Counted from the stretch's first letter, positions 36,061 to 44,879 are shown. The stretch is 64,000 nucleotides of DNA from Paenibacillus sp. J2TS4 (GCF_018403245.1 NZ_BOSH01000015.1:62001-126000); one strand, 5' to 3'. Notes: generated by a model not told the origin, from the sequence alone. Program-made: numbers and translations.

Positions 36061-36420
36061 GAATGATAACTCCTCTCACAATAATTTGAAACGGCCAGAG
36101 CTTCTTCTCTCTCAACCACCAAACGAAACACCTCTTTCAAAACGGAAATCTCAGAGCAGGCCGATCCCCCCTTTCAACTATCAATAGTGTTTATCTCTAC
36201 TTCATGTATATGAGTCCTTGAGAGAAAGGGGACTAGTTGTAAACCCCAATCCTCTAAAATTCCACCAGTATCTATCAACATAATGGAAGGGTTGAGAGAG
36301 TCACCGGGCTTATGCCCCCGGAACAAACGCCGTGGCAACTGGGGAAATGTCAGCATAAGGTAAGATAAAAGCCTATTGTTTGCGGGCATTTTGCTTAGCA
36401 TGTGGAAGGTGGATATGTTC
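36061..36420. promoter_or_regulatory. Divergent promoter region cotB / cotH
   Basis: 360 bp between divergent coat genes. CATAAGGTA (36354-36362) matches the sigma-K -10 pattern CATANNNTA upstream of cotH, though no well-placed AC -35 is seen. A run of short inverted repeats near 36230-36330 was not resolved further. Confidence 0.4.
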
Positions 36421-37476
36421 ATGAGTTTGCCTATTCGACATGTAATCATCCGTGATCCCCAACTGGATTTGCTTCAGAAAGATGTATGGAGCAAAAAATT
36501 CGTCGACGCGTATATATTGAATCAAGACTCGCGAGAGCCGATCAAGCTTCGCCATCGCGGAGGGCATACCCGAGAGTATCCCAAGAGATCTTATGAAATT
36601 GTAATGGACAAAGAAACGTATCATTGGAATGCCGAATACGATGATCCATCGATGATCCGTAACGCTCTATCTTTTCAGTTTTTTCAATGGATTGGAGTTC
36701 CCAGTCCGCAGACCAGGCCCGTTCGGCTTTATATGAACGGACAAAATCTGGGAGTCTACTTGGAAATCGAAGCCGTAGACCGACGTTTCTTTAGAAGAAG
36801 GGGAATTTCCGTACAATCGATTTTTTACGCAATAAATGATAATGCCAACTTCGGAGTGATTGATCCGGATACGAGCCGAAGGAAACATTCGTTGTTCGAT
36901 GGGTATGAATTAATATTGGGAGGGAACAAAAGCCGTTTGCAGCTGCAATCCTTCATCTCCAAATTGAATACGCTTAGCGGCCAGCGCTTGTCTACCTTTC
37001 TATCGTCCAATCTGGATATAGAAAATTATTTACGCTGGCTGGCCGGAGCTGTTTTTACTGGTAACTATGATGGTTTTGACCATAATTACACTCTGTACCG
37101 ACATAAATCACGAGGGATCTATCGAATGGTCCCTTGGGATTATGAAGGGACCTGGGGAAGGAATTGCTATGGCAAGCCATGCGGCAGCGACTTGGTCCGG
37201 ATAACCGGCTACAACCATCTGACTAAGAAACTGCTGGAATATCCGAGGGTGCGAAAACGATATAAAGCAATACTGGAAGATATTCTGAAGACACATTTTA
37301 CGACTAGACGAATTATGCCGGTCATCCATCAGCTTCATTCCAAAATATCACCCTATATTTATAGAGATCATGGACGAAAATGGTCTTTCTCTACGTTTCA
37401 CGGGGAGCCCGACTTTATGCGTAACTATATTGTGGAACGAAGAAAATTGATTGCCAAAGATATGACTCGGCTGTGA
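36421..37476 (+). CDS. cotH: Spore coat protein kinase CotH
   Basis: Atypical secretory-type protein kinase that phosphorylates coat proteins on Ser during spore assembly. ATG 36421 (MSLPIRHVIIRD) follows AAGGTGG; a TTG at 36376 is in frame without a ribosome site. The 351-aa protein keeps CotH hallmarks: LRHRGGHTREYPKRSYEI near the N-terminus, YLEIEAVDRRFFRRR, FTGNYDGFDHNYTLYRH and the catalytic VPWDYEGTWGRN. It lies between a CotB-like and a CotG-like gene, its usual substrates. Confidence 0.93.
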   Translation: MSLPIRHVIIRDPQLDLLQKDVWSKKFVDAYILNQDSREPIKLRHRGGHTREYPKRSYEIVMDKETYHWNAEYDDPSMIRNALSFQFFQWIGVPSPQTRPVRLYMNGQNLGVYLEIEAVDRRFFRRRGISVQSIFYAINDNANFGVIDPDTSRRKHSLFDGYELILGGNKSRLQLQSFISKLNTLSGQRLSTFLSSNLDIENYLRWLAGAVFTGNYDGFDHNYTLYRHKSRGIYRMVPWDYEGTWGRNCYGKPCGSDLVRITGYNHLTKKLLEYPRVRKRYKAILEDILKTHFTTRRIMPVIHQLHSKISPYIYRDHGRKWSFSTFHGEPDFMRNYIVERRKLIAKDMTRL

Positions 37477-37780
37477 CGGGAGAGCAGCGTTCTCTAAATA
37501 TACTTGTCCCCTTGTAGGACACGCTGCAAGGAGGAGAACTCTGTCTTGATCGAGTGGCAAGGTAGAGAAGCGATTGGCTTTTGCACAAGGAGCACGTTTT
37601 TAACGCCTATTTTGATTTAGCTCCTGATACTTTAAGTAAACTTAAAGCCTTCTACATGGACAAAAGGGTTAGGATCGAGATGCTCCTAACCCTCATTCTT
37701 TATCTGTGCGACGGCATTGTTTGCGGCAGCTTTGATACTCGCATCCATGTCGTCTGCTGCGATGTTCGCCGCTCATGCGT
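37477..37780. other. Region after cotH and downstream of the cotG-like frame
   Basis: Convergent 3' region. It contains the hairpin at 37666-37692 and, between 37693 and 37790, sequence that continues the CotG-like coding in another frame (see the CotG entry and finding). No separate gene seen. Confidence 0.5.
37661..37692 (-). terminator. Terminator of the cotG-like gene
   Basis: GGGTTAGGA (37666-37674) pairs with TCCTAACCC (37684-37692), 9-nt loop; TTTTG follows on the minus strand. Confidence 0.65.
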
Positions 37781-38410
37781 CTACTCTGATACCTCAGCGC
37801 TGGTCTGCCGATGGCTTCGGTGGGTGCCGCCCGTGCGGTGGCTGCGATGCTCACCGCTGGTATGCCGGTGACTTCGGTGAGTTCCGCCCGTGCGGTGGCT
37901 GCGATGCTCACCGCTGGTGCGCCGGTGGCTTCGGTGGATGCCGCCCGTGCGGTGGTGGCTGCGATGCTCACCGCTGGTGTGCCGGTGGCTTCGGTGAGTT
38001 CCGCCCGTGCGGTGGCTGCGATGCTCACCGCTGGTGCGCCGGTGGCTTCGGTGGATGCCGCCCGTGCGGTGGTGGCTGCGATGCTCACCGCTGGTGTGCC
38101 GGTGGCTTCGGTGAGTTCCGCCCGTGCGGTGGCTGCGATGCCCACCGCTGGTGCGTCGGTGGCTTCGGTGAATTTTGCTCGTGCGGTGGCTGCTGCGATG
38201 CTCACCGCTTGTACAGCGTTTGCCTTCGCTTTCACCGCCAGCAAGGTGCTCACTCGATTGACTCCCATTAATCTCTCTTTCCCAAGAACGGGTAGAGTTG
38301 CTTATTCTGCGTCGGGTCCGGCTTCTCTTCCTTTCGCATCGACAGCTCCAACGCGGGTTCTTTCTTTTTCGGGACCATTTTTTCTTGCTGCTTCCCCCTG
38401 CTGTTGACAT
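37781..38410 (-). CDS. cotG: CotG-like repetitive spore coat protein, probably frameshifted at 3' end
   Basis: Starts at ATG 38410 behind a perfect AGGAGG. After a Lys/Arg/Ser-rich head (SKKKWSRKRK) the 209-aa product is built of alternating 19- and 20-residue repeats, TSGEHRSHRTGGTHRSHRH and TSGEHRSHHRTGGIHRSHRR, a His/Arg/Ser composition fitting CotG and CotH substrates. The other two minus frames are also open, but copy-to-copy differences are mostly silent in this frame. The frame stops at 37781. In the +1 frame the next 37 codons read RMSGEHRSRRHGCEYQSC and end at 37693 beside the terminator, so the intact gene probably ended there. Confidence 0.75.
   Translation of the reverse strand: MSTAGGSSKKKWSRKRKNPRWSCRCERKRSRTRRRISNSTRSWEREINGSQSSEHLAGGESEGKRCTSGEHRSSHRTSKIHRSHRRTSGGHRSHRTGGTHRSHRHTSGEHRSHHRTGGIHRSHRRTSGEHRSHRTGGTHRSHRHTSGEHRSHHRTGGIHRSHRRTSGEHRSHRTGGTHRSHRHTSGEHRSHRTGGTHRSHRQTSAEVSE
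37840..38200. repeat. 117-bp tandem repeat (60 + 57 bp subunits) inside the cotG-like gene
   Basis: The block alternates a 60-bp and a 57-bp unit that differ by one CAC codon; about three 117-bp periods are visible with only a few substitutions. Such arrays change copy number by recombination and polymerase slippage. Confidence 0.85.
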
Positions 38411-38504
38411 ATTTATCCCTACCTCCTAGTGGATGACCATACGGATGATGAGAAATCCGATAGCTTAAACATGCCCGCTGCAAATGATGATTAAGGGGCA
38501 TTTC

Positions 38505-38687
38505 TTACTGTTTCTCGTAAACAGGCTGAGAGTGGGTTGCAACCAGTGGCGCCTCCAGGAAGAAAGAGTCCTGCTTTAAGGCGACAGCAGAATAAGCTTC
38601 GCTTTCCACCTCTAATGGGATTACAGCCGGCTTTAATAAATAGTAGACCGAAACCGCGGCCGCTGTAACAATAAGAAATATGGCCAA
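38505..38687 (-). CDS. Small single-span membrane protein, 60 aa
   Basis: TTG start at 38687 with AAAGGAGGAATATTCA, a near-perfect ribosome site. The product has one N-terminal helix (MAIFLIVTAAAVSVYYLL) and a short hydrophilic tail. It lies within the coat locus, upstream of the cotG-like gene on the same strand, and may be sporulation-associated. No family recognised. Confidence 0.6.
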   Translation of the reverse strand: MAIFLIVTAAAVSVYYLLKPAVIPLEVESEAYSAVALKQDSFFLEAPLVATHSQPVYEKQ

Positions 38688-39094
38688 TGAATATTCCTCC
38701 TTTCCTCTATCTGCCTCTCGGCTCCGATAGCTTTAGAGCACCATCGGCCCTCCTCTGTGTTCGCCACCTTCCATATATCATTACTGGTTAGTAATACTTC
38801 ATGTTTATGTATAAGGATAGTTTCCGGTTCGAGCTTTGAGCCTAATAGGAGGAAAATTCCACTTCTATCTACTAACGCATCCAACTTCCGGTGCAAATCT
38901 ACCAAATCTATGGATCCAAGCGGAATTTATAGAAAATATAGTTGGACATCCAGTCCTCTAGTCTATGAGATACATATACTTGTAGTAGAAATCATCACTA
39001 ATGATATTTGAGAGGAGGCAATAAGTTATAGAGTAGAAATATGCCGAATCGGGAACAAAAGGTCAGTAGTACAATTAGAAAGGAGGTTGCTTCC
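38688..39094. other. Divergent region upstream of small membrane gene and second CotB-like gene
   Basis: 407 bp. A minus-strand frame from a TTG at 38905 to 38633 gives 90 codons of fairly protein-like sequence (VDLHRKLDALVDRSGIFLLL) but has a weak ribosome site and runs over the good ribosome site of the small membrane gene, so it is left uncalled. CATATACT at 38968-38975 loosely resembles a sigma-E -10. Confidence 0.4.
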
Positions 39095-39769
39095 ATGGGT
39101 CATCTTCGTTCTCTCATTGGCCAGCCTGTGGAATTGGAAATCTCAGGGAGGCAAAGCCCTATTCAAGGAACCCTTGTCGATTTAGGAGACGATATTCTCG
39201 TGGTGCATAACCGATTGCAGCAATTTCTGTATGTTCCGCTTCTTCACCTTAAAACAGTTAAACAAGCCCAGCTTTCGGAGCTGGAAAGCATGCCCGTACC
39301 CGGAGAAGCCCCTTTCGAGAGGCAAGCCGAAACGATTTCCTACCGTAAAATATTAATGAACGCGAAGGGAGTATTCTGTGAGCTCTATATTACCGGAAGT
39401 CAATCTATTCATGGCTATCTTACAAGCATAATGAATGATTTCTTTGTATTTTATTCTCCGGTGTTCCATACGATCTATATTCCCTTGCACCATTTGAAAT
39501 ATTTAATTCCCTACACGACCAGCGCCACTCCTTATTCACTCCGGCACGAACGTTTTCCGGTCAAGCCGGCGGCTCTTACCTTATCTCGTACGTTCGATCA
39601 GCAGCTAAAAAAGCTGGAGGGAGAGTTCGTTGTTCTCGACCTCGGAGAGAATCCCAGCAAGATCGGACTGCTTCGCTCTGTCGAGAATCAAACACTCGAC
39701 CTGGTAACCGCCAAAGGGGAAACGGTCGTTCTCCACCTGGAACATATCAAGACCATCCACTTGCCCTAA
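39095..39769 (+). CDS. CotB-like protein with three small beta-barrel repeats
   Basis: 224 aa from ATG 39095, set by AGAAAGGAGG; the open frame begins earlier without a ribosome site. Three consecutive segments share the CotB/LSm-like pattern of a Gly-anchored strand pair ending in HLK/HIK: LIGQPVELEISGRQSPIQG...HLKTV, KGVFCELYITGSQSIHG...HLKYL, and LEGEFVVLDLGENPSKIG...HIKTI. Unlike the CotB at 35344 it has no Ser/Arg tail. Probably a spore coat or crust protein of the same locus. Confidence 0.75.
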   Translation: MGHLRSLIGQPVELEISGRQSPIQGTLVDLGDDILVVHNRLQQFLYVPLLHLKTVKQAQLSELESMPVPGEAPFERQAETISYRKILMNAKGVFCELYITGSQSIHGYLTSIMNDFFVFYSPVFHTIYIPLHHLKYLIPYTTSATPYSLRHERFPVKPAALTLSRTFDQQLKKLEGEFVVLDLGENPSKIGLLRSVENQTLDLVTAKGETVVLHLEHIKTIHLP

Positions 39770-39788
39770 CCCTATCAAGCGCCATGAT

Positions 39789-39822
39789 AAAAAACCGACC
39801 CTTCCTTTAAGAGGGTCGGTTT
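39789..39822. terminator. Bidirectional terminator
   Basis: AAACCGACCC (39792-39801) with GGGTCGGTTT (39813-39822), 11-nt loop; A run before and T-rich stem end, between convergent genes. Confidence 0.85.
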
Positions 39823-39866
39823 CTGCACAATGAGCGTGCAGGCAGAGTCTGTCTTGCTATTCTATA

Positions 39867-41243
39867 TCAAGAGCCTTCTTCCTTCGTTCGATTCAACTCG
39901 GCCTGTCCCTTATCCTGAATCGTCGCCAATGCTTCCGCTACACTTTTCTCGTTCTTGGCCACCAGATCCAGTTCCTCTTGTATCCACTCGTTAAAAGTCA
40001 TTAAAAAGTTTTCTGGAAGCTTGTCATAGTTTTTGTACAGAGAGGTTTCCTCCGGCTTTAATTTGTAGAACGCTTCGATATTGCGTCCCTCTTCATTTTT
40101 AATATATTCCGTTCGGGCCAGCAGCCCTCTCTCCGTACCCGATTTGGACATCACTCTCGCATATTCGTCTCCACTGATATACTTTATTAATTCCCATGCC
40201 GCTCGAGTATTGCCCGATTTAGCGTTGATGGCAAAAATTTGATCGGCTGAAAAAGAACTGCTCACGTCCGGTTGACTCGGATCCACAGGCATCGTTACAA
40301 CATCCCATTCCGGCATCTTGTCCTTCAGCACCGTTTTGGCTTGAGCCAGTTCACCCAACATATAGTGATAGTCCAGAGACATAGCCGCCCTTCCGTCGAT
40401 AAACACTTGCTCCTTATAAAAATCCTCCATGGTATAGAAGGAACGGGGTCCGGAATCCCTCTCTTCCTGATGCAGCGCTCCGGATTGGAATAAATCGACA
40501 GCCGAAGTGACAATATGATTCCAGCCTTCCGTATCTATCGTCACCGTCATCGTATCGGGATTAACATAGGTTTGCCTCATCGTATTGCCAATCGTACTAA
40601 CGACATATTCCAAGGTAGTGTAATTCCCCAGGCTTAACCCATAGACAGGCTTTCCATCCTTTTCAAGTCCCGCAAATCTTTTGGCCAAATCAAATACTTC
40701 GTCCCAGCTCATTTGATCCTGAGGAAAGCTGACCCCATGCTGATCGAATAAATCTTTATTGTAATAAAGAGCTCTGCCACTAAAAGTCGGCGATAGCCCG
40801 TAAAGCTTCCCCCCGCCTTTAATCTTCAAATAATCGATCCCTGCCGGCAAAATTCCTTCCAAGTCGAAATTGCTTTGTTGAATATAGCTTTCCAGATCGT
40901 ATAAATAGCCTTCTTCAGCATATTTCTCGTATTGATCCGAAGTCAGCATCAGAATGTCCGGCTGCTCTTCCTCGATAAACTTCGCAAACTCTTCCCTATA
41001 ATCGGTATCCGGCTTATAAATCCCTTGGGTAGACACCACTTCGATGTCAATATTCGGATACTTCGCGTAAAACAAATTGCCATATGTTTGGTAAAAAGAT
41101 CTTTCGTCGTAATACATTACTCTTATGGTCGCTTTCTCCTCTTGATCCCATTGACCCGCTTGTCCTCCGCCGCCAAAAGTACAGCCTGCCATAACAACAG
41201 TAGACAGAAGAATGGCAGCCCCACTTTTTATCCATCTCTTCAA
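39867..41243 (-). CDS. Orphan extracellular solute-binding lipoprotein
   Basis: 458-aa family 1 binding protein. TTG 41243 is favoured (AAGGGG 8 nt upstream), reading MKRWIKSGAAILLSTVVMAGC with lipobox VMAGC; a GTG three codons earlier has no space for a ribosome site. No permease or ATPase genes adjoin, so it either shares a distant importer or acts as an envelope sensor. Its promoter has the five-unit TTAAG array found before the GT39 operon, tying it to cell-envelope genes rather than to sugar uptake (inference). Confidence 0.88.
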   Translation of the reverse strand: MKRWIKSGAAILLSTVVMAGCTFGGGGQAGQWDQEEKATIRVMYYDERSFYQTYGNLFYAKYPNIDIEVVSTQGIYKPDTDYREEFAKFIEEEQPDILMLTSDQYEKYAEEGYLYDLESYIQQSNFDLEGILPAGIDYLKIKGGGKLYGLSPTFSGRALYYNKDLFDQHGVSFPQDQMSWDEVFDLAKRFAGLEKDGKPVYGLSLGNYTTLEYVVSTIGNTMRQTYVNPDTMTVTIDTEGWNHIVTSAVDLFQSGALHQEERDSGPRSFYTMEDFYKEQVFIDGRAAMSLDYHYMLGELAQAKTVLKDKMPEWDVVTMPVDPSQPDVSSSFSADQIFAINAKSGNTRAAWELIKYISGDEYARVMSKSGTERGLLARTEYIKNEEGRNIEAFYKLKPEETSLYKNYDKLPENFLMTFNEWIQEELDLVAKNEKSVAEALATIQDKGQAELNRTKEEGS

Positions 41244-41278
41244 ATTCTCCACCCCTTGGAAATATTTTCTATGGCAAT

Positions 41279-41343
41279 ATTATACTATAGAACCATTAAG
41301 TATTGTTTCACATGTGCTTATGAAACGCTTAAGGATTTCTTAA
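41279..41343 (-). promoter_or_regulatory. Promoter with 11-bp-phased TTAAG array, binding-protein gene
   Basis: On the minus strand TTAAG at 41343, TTAAG at 41332, ATAAG at 41321 and TTAAT at 41299 fall on a strict 11-bp grid (the fourth slot, 41310, is degenerate: TGAAA). A TATAAT -10 is at 41284-41279 and no -35 is visible. This is the layout of promoters activated by PhoP/VanR-like OmpR-family regulators. Confidence 0.7.
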
Positions 41344-41368
41344 CATTACTTTAATTTATCCGCAGCAC

Positions 41369-41416
41369 AAAAAGGCCGCCCCCACCGGTCTATTCGTGAC
41401 CTTTCCGGGGCAGCCT
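41369..41416 (-). terminator. Terminator of the alpha/beta hydrolase gene
   Basis: Minus-strand stem AGGCTGCCCC/GGGGCGGCCT (41416-41407 with 41382-41373, one G-U pair) followed by a T run. Confidence 0.75.
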
Positions 41417-41496
41417 GCATGATTATTCTATTGGGATGTCATGTCAGTCTGGAAATATTAAAGCAGTTGACCGCGCCAATCGCGTTTATAGTAAGG

Positions 41497-42486
41497 CTAA
41501 ACCGTCTGCCCGCTCCTTTGGCCAATTCCATCCAAAAATTGAAACGTTCTTTGCAAATATTCTTCAGGATGGGTTCTGAATATCATTTCATGTATAGAGT
41601 CCGGCAGTAACCACAGCTCTGTCAGCGGCTGATCCTTCTGATTGGCGTAGAAGCGGGTGATTGTACTGTACGGGGCTTTATCGTCCAGCTCTCCGTGTAT
41701 CAGGAAGATAGGAACCGTATAGGATGTCGCATTCACCGTACGGTAGGGAATCTGACCCAGGCTGTAGCCATTAAATACAGGAAGGAACATATTCACCAGT
41801 GCAATGGAAGGAAATCGGGGAAGCAGGCTTACCTGCTGCTTAAGATTATAGAACATTGTGTCCGGCTCAAGAATAAAAGTACTGTCTAATATCATCCCAT
41901 CGATCAGGTCGGTTTTAAGCGCCGCTTGGAGTGCCGTTCCCGCCCCCATGGAAAATCCCCATACGTAAACTTGCTCGGCCCCTCTCTCCTTGACATATTC
42001 TATCGCCCCCAGAAGCTCCTGCGTTTCGATTATGCCTCCGGTAAAGGGACGATCGGGATGGACGAACCCATAGTCGAACATCAGTACATTATATTGATGG
42101 CGGTTGATCTCTGTCGCCAATTCATAGCTGGGGACCCATGGCTCTTCCCGATTGGTTCCGTAACCGTGTGATAAGACGACCGTCGCGGCAGTGGAGCCGG
42201 GAATATACCAGCCGTCCACCATCGTTCCCCCGTTAGCGCTTGGAAACTCGACTTCCTCATATGCCAGCCCGACAGCCAGCAGCGGATTCGACTGAAGCGG
42301 AGGAATGACCGGTCTTGAGAGCACCCATGCAATATAAGCATAGAAACTGAGAACAGCCGTTACGGCAGCAACAAGAATCAGAGCCAAACTTAGAAAAAGC
42401 CACTTGAATCGTCTGGAGACCACTACTCTCTCGGTAGCGCTTTCACCAAATAACGGCGCTGAAGTGATGACGGGTGTCGAATTCAT
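41497..42486 (-). CDS. Membrane-anchored alpha/beta hydrolase
   Basis: 329 aa, start ATG 42486 after AGGAGGAGA. One N-terminal helix (about 30-52) anchors an alpha/beta hydrolase domain: oxyanion motif HGYGTN, nucleophile Ser in WGFSMGAGTA, Asp in IHGELDDKAP and His in LPDSIHEM. It resembles BAAT/YqkD-like serine hydrolases of unknown substrate. Its own promoter has a TATAAT -10 at 42557-42552. Confidence 0.92.
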   Translation of the reverse strand: MNSTPVITSAPLFGESATERVVVSRRFKWLFLSLALILVAAVTAVLSFYAYIAWVLSRPVIPPLQSNPLLAVGLAYEEVEFPSANGGTMVDGWYIPGSTAATVVLSHGYGTNREEPWVPSYELATEINRHQYNVLMFDYGFVHPDRPFTGGIIETQELLGAIEYVKERGAEQVYVWGFSMGAGTALQAALKTDLIDGMILDSTFILEPDTMFYNLKQQVSLLPRFPSIALVNMFLPVFNGYSLGQIPYRTVNATSYTVPIFLIHGELDDKAPYSTITRFYANQKDQPLTELWLLPDSIHEMIFRTHPEEYLQRTFQFLDGIGQRSGQTV

Positions 42487-42804
42487 GCTGTTCTCCTCCT
42501 CGTATAGTAAGACATGATGAATATTAATTGTTGGAAAATTTAATTAATTTTATTATACTATTTATTTTTTTCGACAAATAGTACTTTAGCATTACGCAAT
42601 GATTAAGCTTATATTACAGAAGGATGACAGAAGGACTAGTCCAAAGCTGGAATTCCATAAATATCCTTTTTCCCATTAGCCCAGAGCCCCATCTTTGCAC
42701 GCAAAAAAAGCAGCGGAACCGCTAATCATGCGAATCCCGCTGCTCTGGCGAAGAGCTGATATTTATATATGCTTCCGTCATTTAAAGAGACGAGTCTCCT
42801 CTAC
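42487..42804. other. Intergenic region, hydrolase / FAD protein
   Basis: 318 bp, very AT-rich near the hydrolase (minus-strand TATAAT at 42557-42552 preceded by an A tract), plus the terminator at 42703-42744. No gene seen. Confidence 0.6.
42703..42744 (-). terminator. Terminator of the FAD-protein gene
   Basis: AGCAGCGG (42709-42716) with CCGCTGCT (42737-42744); seven T residues follow on the minus strand. Confidence 0.85.
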
Positions 42805-44757
42805 TCAGAAAGTTTGTCCCGTTAAGCTTTCCACCGCATCCTTCAGCATCATAAAGACCTCTCCGTCGGTTAATTTATCTTGATTCGATATGATTTCAAT
42901 AGTGGCTGAACTTACGAATCCTTTATCCTTAAGATCAGTTAAGGCTTGCTCCCGAGTCGTTTTGAACCCGATAGCCTTGGCCATCGTAAAGCTGGCCTGC
43001 TGCAAATCTAGCGGCTTCTTGGCAGGCTCCTCGATATTTTTCAAAGCCGCATTGGGATCTCCTTTAAAATGATCCGGATACATCCGTCTGGCTCCGTTCA
43101 TTTGGTTCACCATCCGTTGGGCATTGGAAGGCTGATCCAGATCAAACGCCTCGTTGCCGTAAGAGCCATAAGCGATGCCCATATAAACAGCCGCTTTCAA
43201 GCCCGGATAATTTGGATGCTCCATGTACTCCATGTAGGTCTCGGGTTCTAGTGAATAAGGCTCAAGCTTCATCCCCTGCTCATTCAATCGACGCTGCAAT
43301 TCCTCGATTAAAGGCTTCGATTCAGCCATCTCCCGGAAGGTCACGCCCTGTTCCGCCGCCAATTGGGCGGCCGCTCCTGCCGCTTGGCCCTCAGCCATTC
43401 CGGTCGGAATGACCCGGGCGCTGCCATGTGCCAGCGTATCGTAGCTGGCGGACCGTCCAACAACGAGCAGTCCATCGACGTCCTGCGGGACGATGCTGCG
43501 AAACGGAACGGCATATCTCAACGGATGAACCACGATCGCCCCGTTATCGGAAGGTGAAGTTCTCTGAATATCGGCCGGATAAGAACCAAAGGCAATGCGG
43601 TCCCATTGATCCCGATTTTCCAGCAAATCTATGACACTCAGGCGATACAATCCAACCATATGGCGGGTCTCCCGAACATACAGCTCCGGGGCTATAGCGT
43701 CCAGCTCAGCGTTTTTAAACTCTTTATAATTTTGTAAATATTTCACTACATGCGGGATTTCCTGACGAGCAATTTCCAGCCCCTCCTGAAGGGATTCCTC
43801 ACTCAAACCGTCGATTTCAAACAGGTGAAGCGCATTGATCAGGATGGTTCCGTCCAGTTGCCGACCAATGTTAAGGCCGCGCATTTTGGTGCGTTCCTTA
43901 TTGGCGGGCTCATAGCCGCTCATTTCCTTGCCATAGCCCCAGGCTGACATTTTACTGACGCCTGTATTGCTGTCACCGTCTCCATTAAGACGCTTGGCGA
44001 TCAGATCCCATGCCCGATCATCCATATTCTTGAGGCGAAACACAGCTGTCACCGCCATCCGCGAATTGGCGTCGCCCAAGTCCTCGCGCCCGATGGTGAA
44101 CTTTACACCTGCGGCGGCGGCTATATCTGCATCCTGGGTTGCATCAATAACCGCCCGGGCCATAATCTCCTGCTTCGTTCCATCGGATTGGGTAACCACA
44201 ATGCCTTCAACTGCAGCTGCTCCGGAGGCTCCTTCCTTGTTCACCATCGGCTCAATCATCTGTGCGTTCATGAACAGATCAAGCTTCTCTTCAGCACGAA
44301 CCAGTTCGTAGAAGGCATTGGCCGCTGTAGTCACATCGAAGGAATGTCCTTCTGTTTTTTTATACCATTCAGTAAAAATTCCTTCATTCAGATGATCCTG
44401 CTCCCGTCCAGGCAGGGGGGCCTTCGTCCGGTCCCAATTCATGTCGATACTATTCAACCATCCGACGGTCATCAAACCACCTAACACTTCTCGCTCTCTG
44501 CCATCCACGAGCAGGGTCGTAGAGCCATTGCGCGCTGCGGAAATAGCCGCACTGATGCCCTCCGGATCTGTCCCCACGACAATCACATCATATTGTTCCT
44601 GAAGCTGCTCTACCGAGACCACCTTGTGGAGCTCCTGACCTGTCTTCTTGTCTAAAGAAACAGTCCGGCCTCCCCCTTTTCCTTGGAAATAATACCATCC
44701 CGCGCTGACTCCGAGTAATACAGCCAGGACGGCTGTAATAATGACTTTCTTCGACAT
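42805..44757 (-). CDS. Membrane-anchored FAD-dependent oxidoreductase
   Basis: 650 aa from ATG 44757 (GAGGTG ribosome site). An N-terminal signal anchor (KKVIITAVLAVLLGVSAGWYY) is followed by an FAD_oxidored domain: Rossmann strand YDVIVVGTDPEGISAA, in which GTDPEG replaces the usual GxGxxG, LLVDGREREVLGG, ARAVIDATQDADIAAAAG and the C-terminal GLLVVGRSASYDT and GTAEGQAAG-like site (GMAEGQAAGAAA). The last ~120 residues look like a degenerate S-layer-homology-like module. An FAD enzyme facing outward without a Tat motif is unusual. Function unknown. Confidence 0.85.
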   Translation of the reverse strand: MSKKVIITAVLAVLLGVSAGWYYFQGKGGGRTVSLDKKTGQELHKVVSVEQLQEQYDVIVVGTDPEGISAAISAARNGSTTLLVDGREREVLGGLMTVGWLNSIDMNWDRTKAPLPGREQDHLNEGIFTEWYKKTEGHSFDVTTAANAFYELVRAEEKLDLFMNAQMIEPMVNKEGASGAAAVEGIVVTQSDGTKQEIMARAVIDATQDADIAAAAGVKFTIGREDLGDANSRMAVTAVFRLKNMDDRAWDLIAKRLNGDGDSNTGVSKMSAWGYGKEMSGYEPANKERTKMRGLNIGRQLDGTILINALHLFEIDGLSEESLQEGLEIARQEIPHVVKYLQNYKEFKNAELDAIAPELYVRETRHMVGLYRLSVIDLLENRDQWDRIAFGSYPADIQRTSPSDNGAIVVHPLRYAVPFRSIVPQDVDGLLVVGRSASYDTLAHGSARVIPTGMAEGQAAGAAAQLAAEQGVTFREMAESKPLIEELQRRLNEQGMKLEPYSLEPETYMEYMEHPNYPGLKAAVYMGIAYGSYGNEAFDLDQPSNAQRMVNQMNGARRMYPDHFKGDPNAALKNIEEPAKKPLDLQQASFTMAKAIGFKTTREQALTDLKDKGFVSSATIEIISNQDKLTDGEVFMMLKDAVESLTGQTF

Positions 44758-44879
44758 ATATAGCACCTCAAATTTCTGTAAGATTTATCTGTTTGCTGTT
44801 CATTATGCACCCCTAGTGGAGGTATCTCCGAACGGATACTCTATTGCTGTCTGTTAATAATTGAATGGCTTGTCCGGAT

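Noticed and set aside
37840..38200. Possible CRISPR array
   Set aside because: The repeats are contiguous coding repeats of 57/60 bp without unique spacers, and no cas genes are near.
37693..38268. Ala/Thr-rich open frame (191 codons) overlapping the CotG-like gene
   Set aside because: All frames are open across the GC-rich repeat. The His/Arg/Ser frame has the AGGAGG ribosome site and mostly silent differences between repeats; only the last ~35 codons of this frame look genuine, as a frameshifted CotG tail.
37717..38407. Plus-strand Cys/Gly- and Ala/Val-rich frames across the same repeats
   Set aside because: They mirror the minus-strand repeats, lack ribosome sites and run against the terminator position.
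38633..38905. 90-codon minus-strand frame
   Set aside because: Protein-like in part, but weak start and it covers the ribosome site and first codons of the well-supported 60-aa gene; left as a note.
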